A stretch of DNA of 64,000 nucleotides from Methyloglobulus morosus KoM1 (GTDB taxonomy: Bacteria; Pseudomonadota; Gammaproteobacteria; Methylococcales; Methylomonadaceae): positions 22,366 to 86,365 of the forward strand of contig NZ_AYLO01000044.1 of assembly GCF_000496735.2 (NCBI RefSeq). The letters run 5' to 3'. Under the pieces are notes generated by a model. That model saw only the letters and a program-made list of their open reading frames with translations, was not told where the DNA came from and did not search any database. Numbering within the stretch: position 1 is the stretch's first letter; each line of letters opens with the position of its first letter. A program made the translations under genes and the position numbers. Below, piece after piece: positions 56,709 to 64,000 of the stretch.

Positions 56709-57776
56709 TTAGCTTTGTGCTTTTTTCATGGCATACAAAACAACGGCTAATACCGACAGGCTGGGCAGTAGCGCTATTAGCGGGGGATTTAAGTTATAAA
56801 TCAAGCCCATGTGGTTAATGATCTTGTCAAAAATATTAAATCCCATCCCAATTGTAACGCCTATCATGATGCGGGCACCTACGCTCACACCACGGTGAAT
56901 GCCAATAACAAAAGGGGCTGACACCAACATCATGATGAAGGTAGTTAAGGGGCTGACCGCACGACCCCAAAAAGCCGCCTCATACTTATGCGATTTTTGA
57001 TGATTACCTTTTAAGAATTCAACATATACCGCTAAGTCATATAAGGAGAGATTGTTCGGATCAACGACGACTATTTTCAATAAATTAGGTGCGATAGATG
57101 ATTTCCAGATTTGTTCGGCCACTTGGTTTACTTGAATTTTCTGCGTAGAGATTGCCGATTCTTTGATGTTTAAGAGTTTCCAGGTTTTGTTTCCCAAAAA
57201 AATCGCCTTTTCTGCGTGGATTGCCCTATCTAAATGGTGTTGATCGTTCAACGCATAAATACTCAGGTCAGACAATACGCCGTCGTCTTCCGCCTGACGG
57301 ACATTGACATAGCTGGAGCCTTCCCGTAACCAAACACCGTATTTGGAGTTCATGATGACGTGTTCATTTAAGGCGGTCGCTTTGATTTTTTGCGCGAGTT
57401 TTTCACTGACGGGCGCTATAAATTCACCAACCAACATGGCCAAAATAACCAAAACCAGCCCTGCCAGTAGCACGGCCTTGATAATGCCCAACACTGACAA
57501 GCCAGCGGCTTGCATGGCTACCAATTCGCGATTATTGCCCATCGTGCCCAAGACGAACAAGCTGCCAATCAAGGCGGACGCAGGCACGAGTTGGTAAAGC
57601 ACGGTCGGTGATGTCAGTGCAACATAGTAGAAGATTTGTTTTAGGCCATATTGCCCTTCCAGGTCTTTTAATTCGTCAGCCAAGGTAAACAGATTGAAAA
57701 TGGTCAACAAAATTAATAGGGTAATCAACGTGCCTTTCAAGATTTCTTTTCCAATATGGAATGTCAAGACATTCAT
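56709..57776 (-). CDS. lptG: LPS export ABC transporter permease LptG
   Basis: A 355-aa YjgP/YjgQ-family permease with six membrane segments around a periplasmic jellyroll. The start MNVLTFHIGKEILKGTLITL and LVPASALIGSLFVLGTMGNN are typical of LptG. With LptF and LptB it extracts LPS from the inner membrane. The frame reads back 38 codons into lptF; the ATG at 57776 overlaps the lptF stop (ATGA), which fits coupling. Confidence 0.95.
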   Translation of the reverse strand: MNVLTFHIGKEILKGTLITLLILLTIFNLFTLADELKDLEGQYGLKQIFYYVALTSPTVLYQLVPASALIGSLFVLGTMGNNRELVAMQAAGLSVLGIIKAVLLAGLVLVILAMLVGEFIAPVSEKLAQKIKATALNEHVIMNSKYGVWLREGSSYVNVRQAEDDGVLSDLSIYALNDQHHLDRAIHAEKAIFLGNKTWKLLNIKESAISTQKIQVNQVAEQIWKSSIAPNLLKIVVVDPNNLSLYDLAVYVEFLKGNHQKSHKYEAAFWGRAVSPLTTFIMMLVSAPFVIGIHRGVSVGARIMIGVTIGMGFNIFDKIINHMGLIYNLNPPLIALLPSLSVLAVVLYAMKKAQS

Positions 57777-58879
57777 TTTGAAATCCTTTTTTTGATGGAC
57801 AGGATAACCCATTGGAATCCGTACCAATTTGCCAATAGCATAAAACCGATCAGGATAAACGCCAGGATGACCCAAAAAACACCCGGCCAAACCGGAATTG
57901 TCCCCTTAACAACCCAGCTTTGGGTAATGCCAGAAAAGTTTCCGTGGCTAAAATAAATTAAAAAACCCAACATCATGCTTCCGTATATGCCGCCCCTAGG
58001 CGAAATTTTTGCCAGCGGGACAGCAAGAAATGCAAACAACAGGATAGTTAATGGGACGGAAAGCCGGTTCTGCAATTCTGTAATATCCCTGGGTTCGACC
58101 GACTTTGATAACTGGCTGCTGGCGACCGCTTTGGGCGTAAGGGTATTAGATAAGGCTTTTTCTTCAATCTTCACGGCGTATGCCTTAAATGCTTCAATGG
58201 TATAGTTGAAGTCGCCAGGATGCCCTTGCGTGTGCTCCCCGTTTTCAAAAACCATATAGCGCCCGCCCGGTAAATCTTCAAAATGGCTTTGTTCGGCGGT
58301 AATGATGCTTAAGTCGGCATTTTTTCGCTTTTGCACAAAAACAGACTGCATTTTGTTATCCGACGTTATATTCTCGACATAAAAAACCAAGTCGCCTCGG
58401 CTGTACTCGCTAAATTTACCCGCTGCAATCCCGCGAATATCGGAGGATTGTTCGTCCTGGTTCATGACACCTTGCATTCTTGCTTCAGCCCAAGGCGAGG
58501 CATACATGGATAAGCCATAAGTGAGGATGCTCAATGGCAGGGCCAGTAAAAAAACCGCCCTGTAAATCGTTCCGGCACCGCCCCCGGCGGTAGCGATTGC
58601 GGACATTTCCTGGTCTTTATACAATCGGCCCAACACCATCAAAAGTGCCATAAAGGTGGCGGCGGGCAATAAGGTAATGCCCACGATAATGGTTTTTAAG
58701 CCAAGGACAGTCAATATCGTATCGTTGGAAATATGCCCTTCAACGGCCTTTTCCAGGATTTTGATAAATTTTTGACTGACGATGATGACGACGATCACCG
58801 TCCACACGGAAAACACAGTCTTCAACAAGTCGAGGGCAATCATTTTGTCCAAGACAGTAATCACGGGGCGCCTAGCCAT
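57773..58879 (-). CDS. lptF: LPS export ABC transporter permease LptF
   Basis: A 368-aa LptF with the usual N-terminal helix, periplasmic domain (GDLVFYVENI, MVFENGEHTQGHPGDFNY) and C-terminal helices (RLSVPLTILLFAFLAVPLAK). The ATG at 58879 (MARRPVITVLDK) has AAAGG upstream; the longer frame to 58927 is less likely. Divergent from pepA as in E. coli. Confidence 0.94.
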   Translation of the reverse strand: MARRPVITVLDKMIALDLLKTVFSVWTVIVVIIVSQKFIKILEKAVEGHISNDTILTVLGLKTIIVGITLLPAATFMALLMVLGRLYKDQEMSAIATAGGGAGTIYRAVFLLALPLSILTYGLSMYASPWAEARMQGVMNQDEQSSDIRGIAAGKFSEYSRGDLVFYVENITSDNKMQSVFVQKRKNADLSIITAEQSHFEDLPGGRYMVFENGEHTQGHPGDFNYTIEAFKAYAVKIEEKALSNTLTPKAVASSQLSKSVEPRDITELQNRLSVPLTILLFAFLAVPLAKISPRGGIYGSMMLGFLIYFSHGNFSGITQSWVVKGTIPVWPGVFWVILAFILIGFMLLANWYGFQWVILSIKKRISK

Positions 58880-58943
58880 TTTGTAGCCTTTAGGCCAATC
58901 TACGTCCAAGCCTATCTCCTCAATCAAAACGATAATTGTGTTG

Positions 58944-58949
58944 TATAAT
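58944..58949 (+). promoter_or_regulatory. Putative -10 box upstream of pepA
   Basis: A perfect TATAAT in the lptF/pepA divergent region, 78 bases before the pepA ATG. The -35 region is weak. Confidence 0.4.
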
Positions 58950-59027
58950 CGAACGGTTTTGGGCAGGCACTTAACCGCGACTGTCCGCTTGTTAACCTTG
59001 CCATACTAAAAACAGCGTAAAATCAAA

Positions 59028-60512
59028 ATGGATTATTCTATAGAAACCGCAACCATAGAAACACTGCCCTGTGATTGTATCATTATCGGCCTTTATCAAA
59101 ACCAGCAACTAGTAACTTCCGGTCCTGTACTATCCGAAAGCCTGCAAAACCTAATCGCCAAGGTTATAAGCAGGGGAGACACGAATGGAAAAGTGGGTGA
59201 GACCGTATTGATAAACATCATTCCTGACGGCGGTGTTGAACGTGTCCTGCTGGTCGGGTTGGGTGAAAATAAGCCCTTAACGCCTAAGAACTTCAGAAAA
59301 GCCCTGTCGGCTGCGGTCAACAATCTAAAAAAACCTTATCTGAAATCAATTGCCTGTGGTCTGGCGGCGGTCGCTGTCGAAGGTTGCGATTTGCGATGGA
59401 ATGTCCGGCAAATTGTTGAGGTTTTCAACGATGCCGTTTATCAATTTACTGCACTCAAATCTGAAAAAGAAACCGAAAGCAAGCTTCAAAAAATCATGAT
59501 TTCCGTGCCGGAAAGTAATCTGGCGCCTGCCCAGCAAGGGTTAACGCAAGGTTTGGCAATTGCCGAAGGTGTCGGTTTTACCAAAGCGCTTGCCGATCTT
59601 CCGGGAAATGTCTGTACGCCAACTTATATGGCCGAACAAGCGGTAGATTTGGGTAAAAACTATCCCGAACTCCATGTAAAAATCCTGGAAGAATCGGATA
59701 TGAAAGAGCTAGGTATGGGTTCTTTCCTCTCGGTTTCGCGCGGTAGCCGTCAACCCGCTAAATTGATTGCCTTGGAATACCACGGTGGCAAAAAGGACAG
59801 CAAGCCGGTAGTCTTGGTTGGTAAAGGCCTTACCTTCGATGCGGGGGGTATTTCTTTAAAACCAGGACTAGGCATGGACGAAATGAAATATGACATGTGC
59901 GGCGGCGCAGCAGTCATGGGGACATTGCTTGCTGCCGTAAAAATGCAGTTGCCGCTCAACATTGTTGGCTTAGTGCCGTCGTCTGAAAACATGCCGGACG
60001 GTGATGCCAATAAGCCCGGCGATATTGTCACCAGCATGTCCGGGACAACCATCGAAGTGTTAAATACGGATGCAGAGGGCCGCTTGATCCTTTGCGACAC
60101 GTTGACTTATGCGGAACGCTATAAGCCGGATGTCGTCATTGACTTGGCAACGTTGACAGGCGCATGTCTAGTTGCTTTAGGCCGGGTGCCCAGTGGCTTG
60201 CTTGGCAACGACGACAGCTTGTGCAATGCCCTAATCAAGGCGGGGGAAACTGCTTGCGACAGTGTTTGGCGGTTGCCCTTATGGGAAGAATACCAGGAAT
60301 TGCTTAAGTCCAACTTTGCCGATCTCGCCAACATTGGCGGTAAGGATGCCGGCACGATTACTGCCGCTTGTTTCCTTTCGCATTTTGCCAAAAATTTCCG
60401 TTGGGCGCATTTGGACATTGCAGGTACGGCATGGCGTAGCGGACAAAACAAAGGTGCGACAGGCCGTCCTGTGCCGTTATTAAGCCAATACCTCATTGAT
60501 CGGGCTTTATAA
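59028..60512 (+). CDS. pepA: Leucyl aminopeptidase PepA
   Basis: A 494-aa M17 metallo-aminopeptidase. The metal-binding signature NTDAEGRLILCDTL and VLVGKGLTFDAGGISLKPG are present, with KYDMCGGAAVMG between them. PepA trims peptides and in E. coli also binds DNA at ColE1 cer sites and the carAB promoter. holC follows 15 bases downstream. Confidence 0.97.
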   Translation: MDYSIETATIETLPCDCIIIGLYQNQQLVTSGPVLSESLQNLIAKVISRGDTNGKVGETVLINIIPDGGVERVLLVGLGENKPLTPKNFRKALSAAVNNLKKPYLKSIACGLAAVAVEGCDLRWNVRQIVEVFNDAVYQFTALKSEKETESKLQKIMISVPESNLAPAQQGLTQGLAIAEGVGFTKALADLPGNVCTPTYMAEQAVDLGKNYPELHVKILEESDMKELGMGSFLSVSRGSRQPAKLIALEYHGGKKDSKPVVLVGKGLTFDAGGISLKPGLGMDEMKYDMCGGAAVMGTLLAAVKMQLPLNIVGLVPSSENMPDGDANKPGDIVTSMSGTTIEVLNTDAEGRLILCDTLTYAERYKPDVVIDLATLTGACLVALGRVPSGLLGNDDSLCNALIKAGETACDSVWRLPLWEEYQELLKSNFADLANIGGKDAGTITAACFLSHFAKNFRWAHLDIAGTAWRSGQNKGATGRPVPLLSQYLIDRAL

Positions 60513-60527
60513 TAATAGGTTGGCAGT

Positions 60528-60956
60528 GTGCCCAAAATCACATTTTATGTGTTGCCGACAGAATCATCCCAAGAACGCTACCTGTTTGCCTGTAAGCTGA
60601 TAGAAAAAGCTTACCGTAACGGCACTTTTGCCTATGTGCTGACCGATTCAATCGAACAAAGTAAACACATTGACGACCTGCTCTGGACATTCAGGGCAGG
60701 CAGTTTCATTCCGCATCAGGTATGCACGGCTGAACAACCCGATGTTGAAAATGCGGTATTGATTAGTTTTAACAATCTGCCTGAATATCGGCAAAAGATA
60801 ATAATTAACCTGTCAGCCCAATGCCCGAAAAATTTTCAACAGGCCGAGAGGATTCTGGAAATACTGGACAATAGCGAAGACACCAAAGTATGGGGCAGGA
60901 ATCGTTACCGGCAATACCAACAGGCAAACATGGAGATCGTCACGCATAAGATGTGA
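60528..60956 (+). CDS. holC: DNA polymerase III subunit chi
   Basis: A 142-aa protein with the HolC pattern ITFYVLPTESSQERYLFACK, YVLTDSIEQSKHIDDLLWTF and a GSFIPHQ block. It links the clamp loader to SSB. The start is a GTG 15 bases after pepA. In many Gammaproteobacteria valS follows; here an oppositely oriented sugar transferase does. Confidence 0.92.
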   Translation: MPKITFYVLPTESSQERYLFACKLIEKAYRNGTFAYVLTDSIEQSKHIDDLLWTFRAGSFIPHQVCTAEQPDVENAVLISFNNLPEYRQKIIINLSAQCPKNFQQAERILEILDNSEDTKVWGRNRYRQYQQANMEIVTHKM

Positions 60957-61014
60957 CGCGGTTGTCGCCTGCTTAAAAGGGGAGTTCGACAAGCAGCGTG
61001 GCCAAGGGTTGGGC

Positions 61015-62433
61015 CTAATAAGCTTTTGTGCTGGTAAAACCTTTGAGGATCGTGAGCAACACGATTTTAATGTCTAACCACAATGACCAGTTCCTGATGT
61101 AGTTGAGGTCGTGTTGTATCCGTCCTTCCATTTTATCAATGGTGTCTGTTTCGCCTCGGTAGCCGTTCACTTGTGCCAGTCCGGTGATCCCTGGCTTCAC
61201 CTTGTGCCTTAACATATAGCCTTTGACTTGGCCGCGATAAAACTCATTGTGGGCCACCGCATGGGGCCTTGGCCCTACTACGGACATCCTGCCTTGTAGC
61301 ACATTAAAAAATTGCGGCAATTCATCCAAGGATGTCTGTCTTAAAAAACGGCCCAACCGGGTGACACGGGGGTCATTTTTTTTGGCCTGGACAACCTGCC
61401 TGCCGTCTTCCCTGACGGTCATTGACCTGAATTTCCAGACAATGATTTGCTCCCCCCTAAATCCATAGCGGCGTTGTTTAAACAAGATGGGGCCAGGGGA
61501 TGTTAGCCGAATTGCCAAGCTAATAAGCAATATTGGAACTATTATGAGTATGAGTATGAAACTACTAAAAGCGATATCGAACATTCTCTTGACGGCACCG
61601 TCAACGCCGTAAAAGGGCGTGTCAAGTATGCTGATAATAGGTATCCCTTTAATGTTGTCTATGCTTGCGCTCAACATATCAAACACGAATAAGTCAGGGA
61701 CATAATGGACGCTAACCGTTGAATCCGATAATTTCGCGATGATGCCGTCAATACGTATTTCCGCCCGTAACGGCAAGGTAATATACACAGCGTCTACCGC
61801 ACCCTCTTTGGCGAGCTTGACGAGATCGTTGGAATTACCCACCAATTTTGAATAATCGAATTGGTAAAGACCTTCCCTTCCTTGTTTTCGGTCGTCAAAA
61901 AAACCGATAAAGTCTATCCCCATGGCCTCTTCTTCACGGAATATTTTTTCCAACTCAACACCCAGCTTGGTGCCGCCTACAATCGCGACACGGTGTTTGT
62001 GTTTGTTTATTTTTCTGACCATATTGGCTACGCTACGGGTAATGACGTGCCAGGAAATGATTTCTATGGGTACGGCTAGGCTCCAGATCCAGAAAAGTCG
62101 CTTATAAATGGGGTCGATCAACAAATAAGCTTCATCGACACACAGTAAGACCAGCAATACGCAACCCCAAGACAGCGCAATAAGGCGTATCTCCGTCAGT
62201 ACGGACATAGTGCGTCCGCCACGGTACACTTCATTGAACGATGCAAATACACCAAAGCCAACCACAGAAATAAATAGCCACCAAGTGTGCTTGTTGTCCC
62301 ACTCAACGGCTGCCAGGTCGAGTATGGATGATAATGTCAGTCCGATAACGATAACGTCCAATAACCTTGCCAATATGACAAGCTTATTGCTGTGTGAATG
62401 AATGCCTTGAAAAGTATTGGGTGGGTTCACCAT
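61015..62433 (-). CDS. Undecaprenyl-phosphate sugar-1-phosphate transferase (WcaJ/EpsB type)
   Basis: A 472-aa polyprenyl glycosylphosphotransferase. Four N-terminal membrane helices, a CoA-binding-like Rossmann domain (HRVAIVGGTKLGVELEKIF), a fifth helix, and the catalytic C-terminus: WKFRSMTVREDGRQV, LRQTSLDELPQFFNVLQGR, MSVVGPRPHAVAHN and KPGITGLAQVNGYRGET. It transfers sugar-1-phosphate to undecaprenyl phosphate, the first step of exopolysaccharide synthesis. It is alone here; no glycosyltransferase cluster is visible. Confidence 0.93.
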   Translation of the reverse strand: MVNPPNTFQGIHSHSNKLVILARLLDVIVIGLTLSSILDLAAVEWDNKHTWWLFISVVGFGVFASFNEVYRGGRTMSVLTEIRLIALSWGCVLLVLLCVDEAYLLIDPIYKRLFWIWSLAVPIEIISWHVITRSVANMVRKINKHKHRVAIVGGTKLGVELEKIFREEEAMGIDFIGFFDDRKQGREGLYQFDYSKLVGNSNDLVKLAKEGAVDAVYITLPLRAEIRIDGIIAKLSDSTVSVHYVPDLFVFDMLSASIDNIKGIPIISILDTPFYGVDGAVKRMFDIAFSSFILILIIVPILLISLAIRLTSPGPILFKQRRYGFRGEQIIVWKFRSMTVREDGRQVVQAKKNDPRVTRLGRFLRQTSLDELPQFFNVLQGRMSVVGPRPHAVAHNEFYRGQVKGYMLRHKVKPGITGLAQVNGYRGETDTIDKMEGRIQHDLNYIRNWSLWLDIKIVLLTILKGFTSTKAY

Positions 62434-62610
62434 ATTTTTACTGAAACAAATAATTTAGGCGGTAGTGTTCGATGCACGCTGATTTCATCCGGTGAGATTG
62501 TTAGGCAGTCTAGTCTTAAACGTCTTAACAACGCTAAGGAACAGCATTGCATGGAAACCTTTCAGGGGATTAAGCTCCCTTACTAAAGCATAGCAATCCT
62601 GGTCAATACT

Positions 62611-64000
62611 TCAAGGCATTCCATCGACGGCAGGCGGGGTTGTGGCTATGCCTGTGCTGAGGAAAATGGATTGGTCGGATAAGTCATTGGCTTTTTTGAG
62701 CGCTTCCAGGAGTAGGGTATCGTGTCCGTAAATATCTGGATAAAAGTCCAAGTTATTGTTTTGGTCGACAAATGAAGTGGTGTAGAAAAACAGTACGGGG
62801 ATCGGTTGTTGTAACACGACTCGTTGGTTTGCGGGATTTTTCATGGCTTTTGTGATGGTGTCGGTATTCCACTTGCCTTGATTTTTTAGGGCAAATTCAG
62901 CCAGGACCATGGGTTTTTCCACGCGTACGCAACCGTGGCTAAAATCCCTGCGCGATTTGCTGAACAAGGAATTCGCGGGGGTGTCGTGCAAATAGACATC
63001 GTCTTTGTTAGGGAAGATAAATTTTACCTTTCCTAAACTGTTTTTGTTGCCAGGGCGCTGTCTTACCCTCAAGCTGCCTCTTTTGAGTTTCTCTAAGGTG
63101 TCGTTGTTTACCGCAAGTATCTTGGCTGTGCTATTGGAACTGGAAACAATCTCCATGTTTTGGGAAGTCAGGTAACCCGAGTTTTTGCTTAGCTTGGGCA
63201 GGATTTCGTCTTTCAATATATTTCTGGGGACATTCCAATAAGGGCTAAATTCGATAAAACTCATTTGCGCCATCAAAACTGGCGTTTGATTTTTTAAGGC
63301 CTTGCCTACAACAACTCTCATATTAGTGATATTGGTGCCATCGCTTAAATCATCAATCGCCCAAAGTTGGAATGCAGGGATGTTGACAATAACCGAGCGG
63401 TTGACATTCATGTCGGGTAGCCAGCGCAGCCTTTCCATTGCCAGCTCTATCTGGGTTATGCGATGTGCCAAGGGTTCGTTAAGCGCTGCAGCCGTGCTTG
63501 GGCCTATCGTGCCGTCCGAACCCAAGCCGTGGCGAAGTTGGAATTTTTTGATGCCATCAACAAGTTCAGGTGTGTACTTTGGGTTTTTTTCGGCATTACT
63601 GGGAATGGCACTTTCAGGCAAATCACCCACACTGGCTAAAAACCTGCCCAATTCCGCCAGTTGCGGATGGTGTTCCCCAGGGCGCAGCTTGCCTTTGACA
63701 AGCATATTGAGAGGGGATGCTTTTGCGGCAATAAGGCGATAAGTTGCCAGTGCGGATTTTAATTTGTGGTATTGCTGCAACTTGGGCTCGACCAAGAGGG
63801 GCAATTGGGAAATCGTGTTCAGCGATAAGCTGTCTTTTATCAAGGCAGGAAAATCAAGTAGTTTTTTATCCCTCAACTGCAAATTGAAGTTTATCCCTTG
63901 TGGATTTACCCGACCGTACTTAATATCGTGTAGGTAGCGTAATACCGATATACTCAGAGCCGTGTCGTACAGGGCGAGCTCTTTATAGGCAGTAGGCGGG
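62611..64000 (-). CDS. L,D-transpeptidase (YcbB/LdtD type), truncated at the window edge
   Basis: The frame is open from the edge at 64000, and includes ALYDTALSISVLRYLHD and KYGRVNPQGINF, the conserved N-terminal scaffold region of YcbB-type enzymes; so the TTG at 63882 is not the start. Then follow a peptidoglycan-binding domain (GIKKFQLRHGLGSDGTIGPS) and the catalytic YkuD domain with SRRDFSHGCVRVEKPM (catalytic Cys). It makes 3-3 crosslinks in peptidoglycan or attaches proteins. About 460 residues are visible; the signal peptide is outside. Confidence 0.92.
   Translation of the reverse strand, partial: PPTAYKELALYDTALSISVLRYLHDIKYGRVNPQGINFNLQLRDKKLLDFPALIKDSLSLNTISQLPLLVEPKLQQYHKLKSALATYRLIAAKASPLNMLVKGKLRPGEHHPQLAELGRFLASVGDLPESAIPSNAEKNPKYTPELVDGIKKFQLRHGLGSDGTIGPSTAAALNEPLAHRITQIELAMERLRWLPDMNVNRSVIVNIPAFQLWAIDDLSDGTNITNMRVVVGKALKNQTPVLMAQMSFIEFSPYWNVPRNILKDEILPKLSKNSGYLTSQNMEIVSSSNSTAKILAVNNDTLEKLKRGSLRVRQRPGNKNSLGKVKFIFPNKDDVYLHDTPANSLFSKSRRDFSHGCVRVEKPMVLAEFALKNQGKWNTDTITKAMKNPANQRVVLQQPIPVLFFYTTSFVDQNNNLDFYPDIYGHDTLLLEALKKANDLSDQSIFLSTGIATTPPAVDGMP

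Overview
The window looks like the chromosome of a type I (gammaproteobacterial) methanotroph of the Methylococcales. The strongest evidence is a C30 carotenoid operon (crtN1-ald-crtN2) closely resembling, as I remember it, the Methylomonas arrangement. Gammaproteobacterial housekeeping synteny supports this: rimP-nusA-infB-rbfA-truB-rpsO-pnp, pilBCD-coaE-zapD-yacG, lptFG divergent from pepA-holC. No methane monooxygenase gene lies in the window, so the assignment is inference. LAYOUT: 1-3858 is a cobalamin block (end of a BtuB-like receptor, an unknown membrane protein, a BtuF-like protein without signal peptide, cobD, cbiB). 4202-4792 is a DedA protein. 4815-10174 (minus) is the carotenoid operon plus an ICMT-like methyltransferase. 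10280-13412 is an ABC exporter pair. 13470-16036 is a divergent mtnA / MTA deaminase pair. 16151-24661 (minus) is the translation and RNA-turnover block, whose leader (24.68-24.90 kb) carries two tandem intrinsic terminators and a candidate small RNA. 24.95-39.5 kb is an accessory region full of decay: a relaxase fragment, an IS481-family relic, a broken IS630-family element, a frameshifted YceK-type lipoprotein, a frameshifted double AAA+ ATPase, a frameshifted sirtuin and a multicopper oxidase with three lesions. Intact genes inside it are a SufR-like Fe-S regulator divergent from a truncated haemoglobin and a ferredoxin-FNR reductase, a 78-aa orphan, a very AT-rich DUF262/DUF1524 (GmrSD-like) gene and a PP2C phosphatase. 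39.56-62.4 kb returns to core genes: pyk, gap, argH, yacG, zapD, coaE, pilD/C/B, cmoB/A, an mlaC-like gene, hemB, a PuuD-like membrane protein, aroE, a gamma-carbonic-anhydrase-like protein, an alanine-rich repeat lipoprotein, lptG/F, pepA, holC and a polyprenyl-phosphate sugar transferase. The right edge cuts an L,D-transpeptidase gene. MOST INTERESTING: (i) the Fe-S regulator / globin / reductase module with a long palindrome between the divergent genes; (ii) the AAA+ / 78-aa / DUF262 / PP2C / sirtuin locus, a possible defence or signalling cassette now partly broken; (iii) the rimP-nusA-infB leader with alternative RNA pairings. Nearly all accessory frameshifts can be explained by a change in homopolymer length, so assembly error should be excluded before calling every one a true pseudogene.
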